Shown: one piece after another, positions 15,926-23,395 of the stretch | Position numbering within the stretch: the stretch's first letter is position 1 | How the letters are laid out: every line of letters begins with the position of its first letter | Source of the DNA: an uncultured Olsenella sp. | GTDB taxonomy: Bacteria; Actinomycetota; Coriobacteriia; Coriobacteriales; Atopobiaceae | Assembly (NCBI GenBank): GCA_900314495.1 | Contig: OMVJ01000022.1 | Span: forward strand, 1 to 41,694 | Direction: 5' to 3' | Length of the DNA stretch: 41,694 bases | Position numbers and translations under genes: made by a program | The notes under the pieces: model-generated | Databases searched by the model: none | What the model saw: the letters and a program-made list of their open reading frames with translations, nothing else | Told to the model about the DNA's origin: nothing

Positions 15926-16240
15926 TCAACACGTTGCCTGCAGGCATCTCTTCGGAGGGCCTGCAGGCATATGTATACGCTGAGACGACTGGCGCGCGTT
16001 GGGGAAGAGCTCCAGGTAGCAGGTGCCGCAGTGGTGGCACACCATGCAGAAGCAGGCGATCCGGCAGGTCTCGCACGCCTCGTCCACGAGGTTCACGAAG
16101 CCCCAGTCCATCTGGAACGCCTCCCCGGGCTCCGTGCTGTACCTCTGGTCGCGGCCCCCCCCGGGGCCGAAGCCCATCTCGGCGAGCGCCTTGCCTATAA
16201 TCTCCTGCAGGTCATTGCGTTCGTTGATGTCTCCGCTCAT
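15926..16240 (-). CDS. Small cysteine-rich protein
   Basis: A 104-residue protein with a perfect AGGAGGT ribosome site before the ATG at 16240. Residues about 55-75 hold a dense cluster: CETC, CFC and CHHCGTC, eight cysteines that could bind zinc or an iron-sulfur cluster. The N-terminal half is acidic and Gly-rich (MGFGPGGGRDQ). The last 20 codons run through two GCCTGCAGGC palindromes and look unlike the rest, so the original C-terminus may have been replaced. No family recognised. Confidence 0.65.
   Translation of the reverse strand: MSGDINERNDLQEIIGKALAEMGFGPGGGRDQRYSTEPGEAFQMDWGFVNLVDEACETCRIACFCMVCHHCGTCYLELFPNARQSSQRIHMPAGPPKRCLQATC
15932..15969. repeat. Two GCCTGCAGGC palindromes
   Basis: The 10-bp palindrome occurs at about 15935 and 15959, separated by 14 nt. 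The two copies can pair with each other or each with itself. They sit between the ends of the ABC operon and the Cys-rich gene and could act as a weak bidirectional terminator, though no U-tract follows. Confidence 0.45.
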
Positions 16241-16297
16241 GGACCTCCTAACACTGGCGCACTTGGCAGAGCCAGTGTAGGTCGGCTCGGCGGCGCA

Positions 16298-16456
16298 ATG
16301 CCCTCCTCCACCTTGCCGTGGTTGGCTGTTTTTGTTCGGCCGGGTTGGCCAAACTCTGACGAGCCGGAGCTATGGGATGGATTCTACGCTGCGTATCGTT
16401 CTGCTACGGGTTGGTGCTTCGATGAGGAGAGGAAGGTGGCCTACTATGCGTGGTGA
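16298..16456 (+). pseudogene. Possible C-terminal fragment before the lipoprotein gene
   Basis: A 52-codon frame ends 13 nt before the lipoprotein start and reads protein-like at its end (DGFYAAYRSATGWCFDEERK then VAYYAW). The ATG at 16298 lacks a convincing ribosome site. It could be the tail of an upstream operon gene that was otherwise deleted. Family unknown. Confidence 0.35.
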
Positions 16457-16469
16457 TAGGAGTCGAGTC

Positions 16470-17042
16470 ATGAAGTCAATCCTGGGAACCGCTCTCGCCG
16501 TCTTGATCACCCTTACGGGCTGCTCCCACGAGACGCCGCAGGGATATGGCCCGCGCTCCACGATGTTGGACGAGGAGGCCAGCGCGGACCGGCTGGAGCA
16601 GATCTCAGAGCTCATCGCAGACTCTGACACGGATGGTCTCGTGGCCGAGTTCTCCGACGCTGCCAAGGGCGAGTCGGATGGCCTGTCCGGACGGATTGCC
16701 ACCCTCATGTCCGTAATTGGCGGTGGAACTCTCACCGACGGGGATCTCTACGTGAGGGTTGGAACGTTGAGGAGTGGCGAGATGTGGGTCGTGAGCTCCG
16801 CCACCATCACCGCTGCCGACGGGACGCGGTGGCAGGCGCACGTGACCGACTGCACGCTGAACCGCGACGATCCGTCGCAGCTCGGCATCAGAGGAATCGA
16901 AGTCATACCATACTCCGACCATGAAGCTCCTCAGGGGTTCTGCTGGCACGACGAGAACGGCCAATGGCCTCCCGGCATCCGTTTCATCAGGAGCTGGAAC
17001 GGCTGGGATCCCTACACCAGCCCCAACAGTCAGGACTGGTAG
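16470..17042 (+). CDS. Lipoprotein, DUF5104-like
   Basis: A 190-residue secreted lipoprotein. The signal peptide ends in a lipobox LTGC (Cys18). The mature part begins with the DEEASADRLEQISELIADSD helix typical of DUF5104-type lipoproteins, which resemble NTF2-like folds and have no known function. The ATG has AGGAG 8 nt upstream. An in-frame start at 16332 would place the signal peptide internally, so I reject it. Neighbours give no functional clue. Confidence 0.75.
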   Translation: MKSILGTALAVLITLTGCSHETPQGYGPRSTMLDEEASADRLEQISELIADSDTDGLVAEFSDAAKGESDGLSGRIATLMSVIGGGTLTDGDLYVRVGTLRSGEMWVVSSATITAADGTRWQAHVTDCTLNRDDPSQLGIRGIEVIPYSDHEAPQGFCWHDENGQWPPGIRFIRSWNGWDPYTSPNSQDW

Positions 17043-17167
17043 AGACGCCGAGGTTTGGTGATAGCTCGTGTCACGCGATCAGACATCGGTCTTGCCACCA
17101 TTTCCACCATCGTCACAAGGAGAGGATCGCCCATGTCATCTGACGCCACAGCATCGAGCGGCGGCTG

Positions 17168-17296
17168 ATGGACCTGGAGGACCAGCAAGCCAGCCTGCGG
17201 AGACGCATCGCAACGCTGGAAAGTGACATGCAGGACGTCGACGCCTCGGTGCGCGCGGTACTGGGCCTGGCCTGGAGCGGTGAGGACATGGGCTGA
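17168..17296 (+). CDS. Short coiled-coil ORF, probably a remnant
   Basis: A 42-codon frame (MDLEDQQASLRRRIATLESD then DASVRAVLGL) with a heptad-like pattern. An AAGGAGAGG ribosome site at about 17117 belongs to an ATG at about 17133 in another frame that stops after ten codons, right at this ATG. A further frame downstream (to about 17475) also reads partly coding. The block 17043-17460 seems to hold the wreck of one or two small genes. Confidence 0.35.
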   Translation: MDLEDQQASLRRRIATLESDMQDVDASVRAVLGLAWSGEDMG

Positions 17297-17463
17297 CTCC
17301 CGACGAGATTGAGGAGGCGCAGCAGCCTGCAGGAGCACCTGTGGGAGAAGCGGCAGGCTTCTGCTGAGGCGGGCAGCTCTCTCGGCAGCCCGCGGGTTGG
17401 CCAAGAAGCGGTAGGGGGCATCGCCGTGGACTCTTGCGCCTTCCTTTGTGTTTCAGTAGCACC

Positions 17464-17469
17464 TATAAT
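17464..17469 (+). promoter_or_regulatory. -10 box of the first methyltransferase gene
   Basis: A consensus TATAAT three nt before the GTTAG-N6-CTAAC dyad. The expected transcription start falls inside the dyad, the classic arrangement for repression. No clear -35 box. Confidence 0.55.
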
Positions 17470-17471
17470 TA

Positions 17472-17487
17472 GTTAGATGACCCTAAC
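17472..17487. promoter_or_regulatory. GTTAG-N6-CTAAC dyad upstream of methyltransferase 1
   Basis: Exact dyad GTTAG-ATGACC-CTAAC, extended by A and T to AGTTAG/CTAACT, 24 nt before the start codon. It shares CTAACTCAT with the site at 34672-34687 read on the minus strand. Confidence 0.75.
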
Positions 17488-17511
17488 TCATTATAGGCTG
17501 GAGAGAAGCGC

Positions 17512-18360
17512 ATGGAGCCGGGCATGGGGAGCGAGAGGGTGCACATCGAGAAGAACACCGTCCAAGAGACGCTGGTGCTGCCGCTCTACGGTCGCAAGGT
17601 GTGCTCGGAGCGCTTCCCGCAGATCTTCCACGACGAGGAGGCCGACCGCCTGGTCCAGAGCCTCGACTACGACTTCTCCGAGTACGGCAAGTCCCTGACA
17701 AGCTCGACGGGGCTTCTCGGCGCGCTGGAGGTGGCCCAGCGCCAGAACGACGTCGCCTCCGAGATTCGCGACTACCTGGCCACGCACGAGCGCGCGGCTG
17801 TGGTAAACATGGGCTGCGGTCTGGACGGGAGCTTCAGGCGGTGCGACAACGGCACGGTCCGCGGCTACAACGTGGACATGCCCGATGTCATCCAGGTGCG
17901 CGACCGCCTGCTGGGCGCGGGGGAGCGCGAGCGCAACATCGCGAGCGATCTCAACGACTTCTCCTGGATGGACCAGGTGGACGGCAGCGAGGGCGCGATC
18001 TTCTTTGCCATGGGCGTCCTCTGCTACTTCTCCGTCCAGCAGGTACGCGCGCTGCTGACCGAGATTGCGCGCCGGTTCCCCGGTTCCGTAGTGGTGTTCG
18101 ACGTCTTCAACAGGCTTGGCGCCCGCATGTTTGCCAAGACCTGGCAGAAGGAGACGGGCATCGATGGCGTGGGCATCGGCTTCTACCTTGATGATCCCGC
18201 GGAGCTGGTGCAGTGGGGGCCGGAGTTCGGTCGCGTCTCCTCGCGTAGCTACATGCGCGGCTACCAGGACATCTGCCCGGAGCTGGGCCTGGTCCTGAGG
18301 GTCATGGTCAAGGCCTGCGACCGCGGCATGGGCATGCGCATCGTCAAGGTGCAGTTCTAG
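17512..18360 (+). CDS. SAM-dependent methyltransferase, LCM/Tcmp-like (copy 1)
   Basis: A 282-residue protein of the leucine-carboxyl-methyltransferase-like class I family (PF04072). The SAM-binding glycine motif is VVNMGCGLDG (about residue 98), followed by YNVDMPDVIQVRDRLL, the usual acidic ribose-binding and substrate segment. Middle and C-terminal parts have FFAMGVLCYFS and VFDVFNRLG. Members methylate carboxyl or hydroxyl groups of small molecules; the substrate here is unknown. GGAG lies 8 nt before the ATG. A distant paralogue is at 33800-34618 under the same type of operator. Confidence 0.82.
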   Translation: MEPGMGSERVHIEKNTVQETLVLPLYGRKVCSERFPQIFHDEEADRLVQSLDYDFSEYGKSLTSSTGLLGALEVAQRQNDVASEIRDYLATHERAAVVNMGCGLDGSFRRCDNGTVRGYNVDMPDVIQVRDRLLGAGERERNIASDLNDFSWMDQVDGSEGAIFFAMGVLCYFSVQQVRALLTEIARRFPGSVVVFDVFNRLGARMFAKTWQKETGIDGVGIGFYLDDPAELVQWGPEFGRVSSRSYMRGYQDICPELGLVLRVMVKACDRGMGMRIVKVQF

Positions 18361-18422
18361 TCGCTGGCTCGGGTCAATCAGTGGGCCCCCTCGCGGTGGT
18401 GGATGAGCCCCAAACCGGTGCT

Positions 18423-18498
18423 GGCCAATTGGGCGTCACATCGGCCAGTGCAATTCGGCACTTGCAAGTGCCGAATTCATGCGATTGCGCAATTGGCC
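18423..18498. terminator. Cruciform between convergent genes
   Basis: A perfect 26-bp palindrome (18452-18477, half-site AATTCGGCACTTG) sits inside an outer 9-bp inverted repeat (GGCCAATTG at 18423-18431, CAATTGGCC at 18490-18498). It lies between the methyltransferase stop and the LuxR regulator stop, so a bidirectional terminator role is likely even without a long U-tract. Confidence 0.55.
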
Positions 18499-18502
18499 CG
18501 GC

Positions 18503-19132
18503 TCAGTACTTGGGCAGGACCAGGCGCTTGTCCACGGCCTCGACCACCAGGGCCAGCGTGCTCTCAAAGCCCGTCTTGGCCAGCAAGTTCCTCACGTGGT
18601 ACTTCACGGTGTTGAGCGAGATGCCCAGCTCGGAGGCTATCTGCTCGTAGCTGAGGCCGCGCGCCAGCTGGTGCAGGACGTCAAACTCCCGGGCCGTCAG
18701 CTCAGTGCTCCTCGCGAGGCCCAGCATGACGGGCGGGGTCTCGCGAGGCCACACCCGCTCGCCCTGCAGCGTGCGTCCCACCACGTCGAGAAGGCCGACC
18801 GCCTGCAGGTCCTTGTACCAGAAGCTGTCGCAGCCGGCGACCTGCGCCTTTGCCAAGAAGGTGTGCTCCGGCATGGAGGTCATGATGACCACCTTGGTCG
18901 AGGGGCTCTCGCGCTTGATGCGCGCGGCGGCCGCCAGCCCGGATTCGTCATCGCGGGTGCACACGTCCATGAGCACGAGGCCGATGCTGCGCCGCGCGCA
19001 GGCTACCACCGCGTTGGCCGCATTCTCCAGCGTGGCCACAACCTGGATCTGCGGCGGCTGGGCCAGGCGGCTGACCACCGCCTCCCTGGTCAGGAGCGAG
19101 TCCTCGACCACTATGGTCCTCACCACGCCCAT
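18503..19132 (-). CDS. LuxR/NarL-family response regulator
   Basis: A 209-residue regulator. The receiver domain has the acidic pair E10-D11 and the phospho-acceptor Asp56 (LVLMDVCTRDD). The C-terminal LuxR helix-turn-helix is complete (ELTAREFDVLHQLARGLSYE then LGISLNTVKYHVRNLLAKTG). The ATG at 19132 overlaps the kinase stop (TGATG) and has GGAGG upstream. It is the third gene of a coupled sensor operon. Its likely targets are the CCACCC-N4-GGGTGG sites at 21681 and 23324. Confidence 0.9.
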   Translation of the reverse strand: MGVVRTIVVEDSLLTREAVVSRLAQPPQIQVVATLENAANAVVACARRSIGLVLMDVCTRDDESGLAAAARIKRESPSTKVVIMTSMPEHTFLAKAQVAGCDSFWYKDLQAVGLLDVVGRTLQGERVWPRETPPVMLGLARSTELTAREFDVLHQLARGLSYEQIASELGISLNTVKYHVRNLLAKTGFESTLALVVEAVDKRLVLPKY

Positions 19133-20208
19133 CACCCTGCCTCCGGGATTCTCACGGCCAGCAGCACGCCCTTGTCCAGGTGCAGCTCGAGTACGGCGCC
19201 CTCGCCTTGGATCCTGCGCCTCAGGTCGGCCAGGCCAGCGCCCTCCGTCAACGCCAGGGGAGTGGCTCCGGCCTTGGCATCGTCGCCGTCGTCCCAGATG
19301 TGCGCCACAGTCCACCCGCCCTCGCGCTCGCAACTCACGGTCAGGACCGTGGCGTGGGCGTGCCGAGCCGCGTTGCTCAGGGCCTCCCGGGCGGTGGCGA
19401 GTACCAGCGACCTCGCGACCTTATCGGTGGGAAGCGCACCCTCCCACACGATGCGGCAGCCAATAAGGGCGGCCACGTCCTCGAGCTCCGCCGTGTCGGA
19501 GGAGGCACCCTCTGCGGCCGGCTCAGCGCAGCCAAGACCCCGCAGGACCCCGTCCCACCTACTTACCAGCTCAAGGAGAAGGTTGTTCCGCTCCTGTGTG
19601 CTTGCCCCGGCCGTCACCTCCTCCAGGGCCTTGCGCGTCATGAGCAGGCATTCACCTAGGTTGCGATGCGCCTGCATGCGTGCGGCGAGGAGCTCCCGCT
19701 GGCGGCTGATGCCCTCGACGTCCTGCAGGAGCAGCTGCTGGCGGGCGTTCTGTTCGCGCAGGAGCTCGTTTGCGGCGGAGGTCTCCGCTCGCGCGCGGGC
19801 GATTGCGGTCACGTCTGCGGCCTGAATCTGCAGGTAGCTGGGTCTGCCCAACGTCTTGCAATGCGCAAACTGCCAGACGCTCCCGTCTGCGGTGGTCACC
19901 TCCAGGGTACGTGCGTTGGCACCACGCCCGTCGAGCGACCGCGAGCCGGTCAGCTCCGAGAGCTCCTGCCAGAAGGCCCTCGCGTCCAGGATGGAATGGC
20001 CGACCAGCGCGCAGGCGAGCTCGTCCATGCGGTGGTTCACCAGGATGGGCACCCCTCTCTGGCTGCCCAGGCAGATGCCGGCGGGGAGTGTGTCCACGGC
20101 GGCGCGGGTGAGGGACGCAAGGCCCGCCACCCGGGCTGGCCGTGCACAGATCCAGACCACCACGGCGCATGCCAGAGTCACGCAGGCCATGCAGGCGAGA
20201 GGGTCCAT
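19132..20208 (-). CDS. Sensor histidine kinase, NarX/DesK-like
   Basis: A 358-residue kinase. One N-terminal membrane helix (about residues 2-22) is followed by a PAS-like segment (LPAGICLGSQRGVPILVNHR) that ends in a coiled coil. The likely phospho-histidine lies in AHRNLGECLLMTRKAL, and the HATPase has EALSNAARHAHA (N box) and AHIWDDGDD. The start overlaps the stop of the membrane sensor gene (TGATG), which implies coupled translation and a stable ratio of the proteins. Confidence 0.85.
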   Translation of the reverse strand: MDPLACMACVTLACAVVVWICARPARVAGLASLTRAAVDTLPAGICLGSQRGVPILVNHRMDELACALVGHSILDARAFWQELSELTGSRSLDGRGANARTLEVTTADGSVWQFAHCKTLGRPSYLQIQAADVTAIARARAETSAANELLREQNARQQLLLQDVEGISRQRELLAARMQAHRNLGECLLMTRKALEEVTAGASTQERNNLLLELVSRWDGVLRGLGCAEPAAEGASSDTAELEDVAALIGCRIVWEGALPTDKVARSLVLATAREALSNAARHAHATVLTVSCEREGGWTVAHIWDDGDDAKAGATPLALTEGAGLADLRRRIQGEGAVLELHLDKGVLLAVRIPEAG

Positions 20209-21587
20209 CACGCACCCCCGCTCGTGTGGGGCTGGCCTGGGCCCTCCCCAGCCGACCCGCCTTCGGTAGCGAGAAGCACCTCCATGCAGGTGGCCTTGAG
20301 CTGGGTGCCCTGGGCCAGCACGCGTTCGAGCGCCTGCGCGCATTCCTCTCGGCCGATGGGATGGGTGTCGTCGCGCAGCCGCTGCCCCAGCCCGACCAGC
20401 AGGCGCTCGAGTTCTTCTCGCTGCGGGTCTATCTGCTCCTCGAGTGCCTGGTAGATGATGACGCGGCTGCGTACGCGCTCAGCCTCGCCCCGCACCTTGA
20501 GCTCCTGCGCCAGGGTGTCGCCGCGCTGGGCAAGCTCCTCGCGTGCGTCCTCCAGCTCGGCGAGGGCCCGCCGCTGCTCGCGCACGTCCTGGCTCCAGGC
20601 GCACCAGACGTCCCGCATCCGGAATGCCCTCAGCTCGATGCCCGGGCTTGTTTCCACGCATTCGCCCCGTGCCAACGCCAGGAACTCGCTCTTGCCTATG
20701 CATGGGGCGTCCGCAGAACCGGTCAGGCGAGTCCCGTTGGCGTCCAGGAGCTGCAGGGCAATCGTGGAAGCGTGCAGCACGTCCTCGTAGCCCGAGTTAG
20801 CAGGCACGAGCCCGGTGGCGATGCAGCTCTCCCACAGCAGCGCCTCAAACACAAAGACGCGGGCGAAGAACTCCACGAAGTCCGGGTCTGGCGCAAAGGA
20901 GGTGAGCAGGTAGGGCATGGCAACCGCCGCCATGCACATGCCTACGAGCAGGGTAGGCCAGGGGTTGCGGGTGGCGCCTAGCGCCCGGTTGCGGGCGACC
21001 ATGAGGCCTATGCGCGCGAGCGTGAGCGCGATGTACCAGACCGTGAGCAGGTAGGCGCCAAAGCCGGGATGGAAGAGCAGGTTGGGCTGGGGGTCTGCGA
21101 GGTCCACCACGCACATGAGGTGGAGCTGCGAGTCGCTGAGGGCAAGAAAGACCATCACCAGCACCGGCACCGCCAGCCAGCGCCAGCGGGGATCCGGTCG
21201 GTACCCGCTGCTGTGTCCCAACCCCAGCGTGCCCAGCCAGCCGAGCGGCGGGATGACCATGAGGGGGACCAGCGTGAGGTAGCCGCTCTCGCGCATGAGG
21301 ACGATGTCCTCTACCAGGATGGCATCCTGCACAAACCGAATGGTTGCCCCGGCAAACATGAGGAGCCCCTCTGCGCAGACGCATCGCCTCATGACCTGCT
21401 GTGTCATGCACCGGCGGACCGATCGTATCCATAGGCAGATGAGAAGCACGTAGGTGGCGTACATGACGTAGGGGACGAACCACCCGCCGCCGGACGTCAG
21501 CATCCACCGCCGCCAGGCCGAGACCGCCAGCAGGAGCGCCACTGCGGCGCAGGCCCATGCCATGCGTCTGCGCTGCGTCTTTCCCAT
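20208..21587 (-). CDS. Polytopic membrane sensor without kinase domain
   Basis: A 459-residue protein with seven or eight transmembrane helices in residues about 10-270, resembling the 7TM sensor part of some histidine kinases, then a PAS-like/coiled-coil region (WCAWSQDVREQRRALAELED) and a Glu/Arg-rich tail. There is no HATPase, so it cannot phosphorylate by itself. It probably senses a signal and hands it to the coupled kinase downstream. AGGAGG lies 7 nt before the ATG. The tail AHPIGREECAQALERV-like segment (DTHPIGREECAQ) may be a degenerate dimerisation domain. Confidence 0.72.
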   Translation of the reverse strand: MGKTQRRRMAWACAAVALLLAVSAWRRWMLTSGGGWFVPYVMYATYVLLICLWIRSVRRCMTQQVMRRCVCAEGLLMFAGATIRFVQDAILVEDIVLMRESGYLTLVPLMVIPPLGWLGTLGLGHSSGYRPDPRWRWLAVPVLVMVFLALSDSQLHLMCVVDLADPQPNLLFHPGFGAYLLTVWYIALTLARIGLMVARNRALGATRNPWPTLLVGMCMAAVAMPYLLTSFAPDPDFVEFFARVFVFEALLWESCIATGLVPANSGYEDVLHASTIALQLLDANGTRLTGSADAPCIGKSEFLALARGECVETSPGIELRAFRMRDVWCAWSQDVREQRRALAELEDAREELAQRGDTLAQELKVRGEAERVRSRVIIYQALEEQIDPQREELERLLVGLGQRLRDDTHPIGREECAQALERVLAQGTQLKATCMEVLLATEGGSAGEGPGQPHTSGGA

Positions 21588-21680
21588 GTGGGCGCCTCCT
21601 GGCCTTGTTGCGTCCGGCGCGTTGGCACGCGACCACCCGCGCGGTTGCTTACAAGATATATCAGCGCCGCCCTTGGTGGG

Positions 21681-21696
21681 CCACCCGTACGGGTGG
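21681..21696. promoter_or_regulatory. CCACCC-N4-GGGTGG palindrome, site 1
   Basis: A perfect 16-bp palindrome (CCACCCGTACGGGTGG) in the divergent gap between the sensor operon and the small peptide gene, about 70-80 nt from each start. A closely matching site lies at 23324-23339. Probable binding site of the LuxR-type regulator. Confidence 0.6.
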
Positions 21697-21764
21697 GGTC
21701 ATGCGCGCTCCGCCGTGATTCAATACGGCCCAACATCCGCAATCCGACAACGGGAGGCAGGCAC

Positions 21765-21926
21765 ATGGAATCAGTCATCAAGTCGAAGATGCTCAGCTAC
21801 GGGCTGGTGGAGGTGCGCGACGCGGGGGCAACGTCGCCGCGCTACCGGCTCTACGTGGCCGGGCAGCTCAAGAGCTACTCGGACGACCTGTACACAATAC
21901 TGGCCGAGTTCGACCGTCTCAACTAG
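21765..21926 (+). CDS. Small peptide gene beside the sensor operon
   Basis: 53 codons with a good GGGAGG ribosome site before the ATG. The product (starting MESVIKSKMLSYGLVEV, then SPRYRLYVAGQLKSYSDD) is soluble, mixed-charge and has no Cys or signal peptide. The frame continues in register past the TAG for another 13 codons (PWEDFYQKRSFM) to a TAA, which reads like real protein. Either the TAG is a recent nonsense mutation or the ending is as shown. It is followed by a strong terminator. Function unknown; being alone and co-located with the signalling operon suggests a regulated small protein or peptide substrate. Confidence 0.6.
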   Translation: MESVIKSKMLSYGLVEVRDAGATSPRYRLYVAGQLKSYSDDLYTILAEFDRLN

Positions 21927-21995
21927 CCCTGGGAGGACTTCTACCAGAAGCGGAGCTTCATGTAATACGGGCCAAGCGGCAACGGCGTGGCATTT

Positions 21996-22030
21996 GAGCG
22001 GGCACCGGGGACTCTCCGCGGTGCCCGCTC
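21996..22030. terminator. Bidirectional terminator after the peptide gene
   Basis: A perfect 12-bp stem (GAGCGGGCACCG and its complement) with an 11-nt loop followed by TTGTTGCT. It lies between the peptide gene and the convergent membrane-protein gene. Confidence 0.8.
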
Positions 22031-22036
22031 TTGTTG

Positions 22037-23269
22037 CTATCCCTTGGCCATCCGCCTCCGCAGCGCCAGCCCCGCGCTCACCGCAAGGGGCATGAGGACG
22101 AGGGCCAGGATGCCGGAGGTGAGCGTGTCAAAGATGGCGCGCCCGGGGCCCTCCAGCGTGGAGGCCAGCGCCACGAGGTCCACGTGTTCCCTGGCTATGA
22201 AGGAGATAAGGGCCCCCACCAGGCTAAGCGCGAGGTCCGTTAGCGTGCCAAAGCTCAGCCACACCTGCGTCGCGGGGCCGGCCAGTGCCGCGGCGACGGG
22301 GTTCATGCTCAGGAGCGCCATGCATCCGTGCACGAGCATGGAGAAGTCCAGGGCAAAGGCATGAAAGGCCACGCAGAGCGAGGCCTGCTCCAGCAGGAAG
22401 CCCACCGCAAAGGGCACCAGCATGAGGATCGGGGACGCCTTGCCCCGCGTCAGCGCCTCTGGGGCGAAGGCCGTGATCGCCACCAGTCCTGCCAGCATGG
22501 GCAGAAAGCTCATGGGGAGCAGGGTGCTTACCAGCATGAGCCCGTAGCCGAGGGCGAGAAGGGCGCCGGCCCCAGCGAGCCACACGCCGACGTTCTTGTC
22601 GCTGCCCTTGTTGCCGGCGCGGCCGCTCGTGGTGCCCGCACGGCTGCCGATGCCCTTTGCCGCGTGGTATCCCCTCGTCACCAGCCCACCGACGACGCCC
22701 AGCCCCACCTGCAGCAGCATGATGCGCAGGGCCAGCTCAAAGCCATCGCTGGGATCGTCCGTGAACACGCAGAACCAGGTGATCACAAGGGCTATGTACA
22801 TGGCTACCATGAGAACGAAGTCGAACGTGGTGGCGTCATCGTCCAAGGTGGCAAAGGGCAGGAACAGGCCCACGATGGCAAAGCCAAGCCAGCCAAAGAG
22901 GGCCATGACCTTCCCGTCGCTCATGCCCTCGACTGTCATGATGACCCCCAGCGCCGCGACGAGGTTGCCCCATGCGTACCAGAGCACGAGCCGCATGACG
23001 GCCCTCGCGGCAATCGGGCCCAGCAGGGCGCCCAGCACCGCGGAGACCAGGAGCCCTAGGGCGATGCAGACGGCCGCGGCAAAGAAGGCGTAGCCCGCCA
23101 TGAGCATGCCGCCGATTACGAGGCCCGCGCAGAGGAGCAGCACGAGACCGCCGCCAAGGTCGTCGAAAGGACCCGAGGGATAGGCCACGTAGCCCCCAAA
23201 GCCGTCGGGCACGATCTCTATCCAGTCGCCGCCGAGCCCCACCCAGCCGTCGTCAAGGTCAACCCACAT
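22037..23269 (-). CDS. Polytopic membrane protein of unknown function
   Basis: A 410-residue protein with about ten transmembrane helices. The first 38 residues are unusual: acidic, Trp/Gly-rich and soluble-looking (MWVDLDDGWVGLGGDWIEIV). A short Gly/Ser/Lys loop near the middle splits it in two halves (GIGSRAGTTSGRAGNKGSDK). I recognise no family. AAGGGAG precedes the ATG at 23269; an upstream ATG at 23296 lacks a site. It is divergent from the decayed radical-SAM locus and shares that intergenic palindrome. A transport, immunity or sensing role is a guess only. Confidence 0.7.
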   Translation of the reverse strand: MWVDLDDGWVGLGGDWIEIVPDGFGGYVAYPSGPFDDLGGGLVLLLCAGLVIGGMLMAGYAFFAAAVCIALGLLVSAVLGALLGPIAARAVMRLVLWYAWGNLVAALGVIMTVEGMSDGKVMALFGWLGFAIVGLFLPFATLDDDATTFDFVLMVAMYIALVITWFCVFTDDPSDGFELALRIMLLQVGLGVVGGLVTRGYHAAKGIGSRAGTTSGRAGNKGSDKNVGVWLAGAGALLALGYGLMLVSTLLPMSFLPMLAGLVAITAFAPEALTRGKASPILMLVPFAVGFLLEQASLCVAFHAFALDFSMLVHGCMALLSMNPVAAALAGPATQVWLSFGTLTDLALSLVGALISFIAREHVDLVALASTLEGPGRAIFDTLTSGILALVLMPLAVSAGLALRRRMAKG

Positions 23270-23323
23270 GCCTGCTCCCTTCGTCGGGTTGATCAATTAC
23301 ACCACGCACCGCACGGATCCGCC

Positions 23324-23339
23324 CCACCCGCAGGGGTGG
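23324..23339. promoter_or_regulatory. CCACCC-N4-GGGTGG palindrome, site 2
   Basis: CCACCCGCAGGGGTGG differs from site 1 only at two central positions. It is placed 55 nt before the divergent membrane-protein start and 57 nt before the RiPP-type start. Both sites are followed 19-22 nt later by a TTSAAT motif on the plus strand. Confidence 0.55.
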
Positions 23340-23395
23340 GGTGCGGCCCGCCCCGTGCTTGAATGGCCGTAACGGAACCCGAAGGGAGGTGCGCC

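Noticed and set aside
18479-19825. 448-codon plus-strand ORF opposite the regulator and kinase
   Set aside because: Composition typical of antisense high-GC frames; the minus-strand genes are certain.
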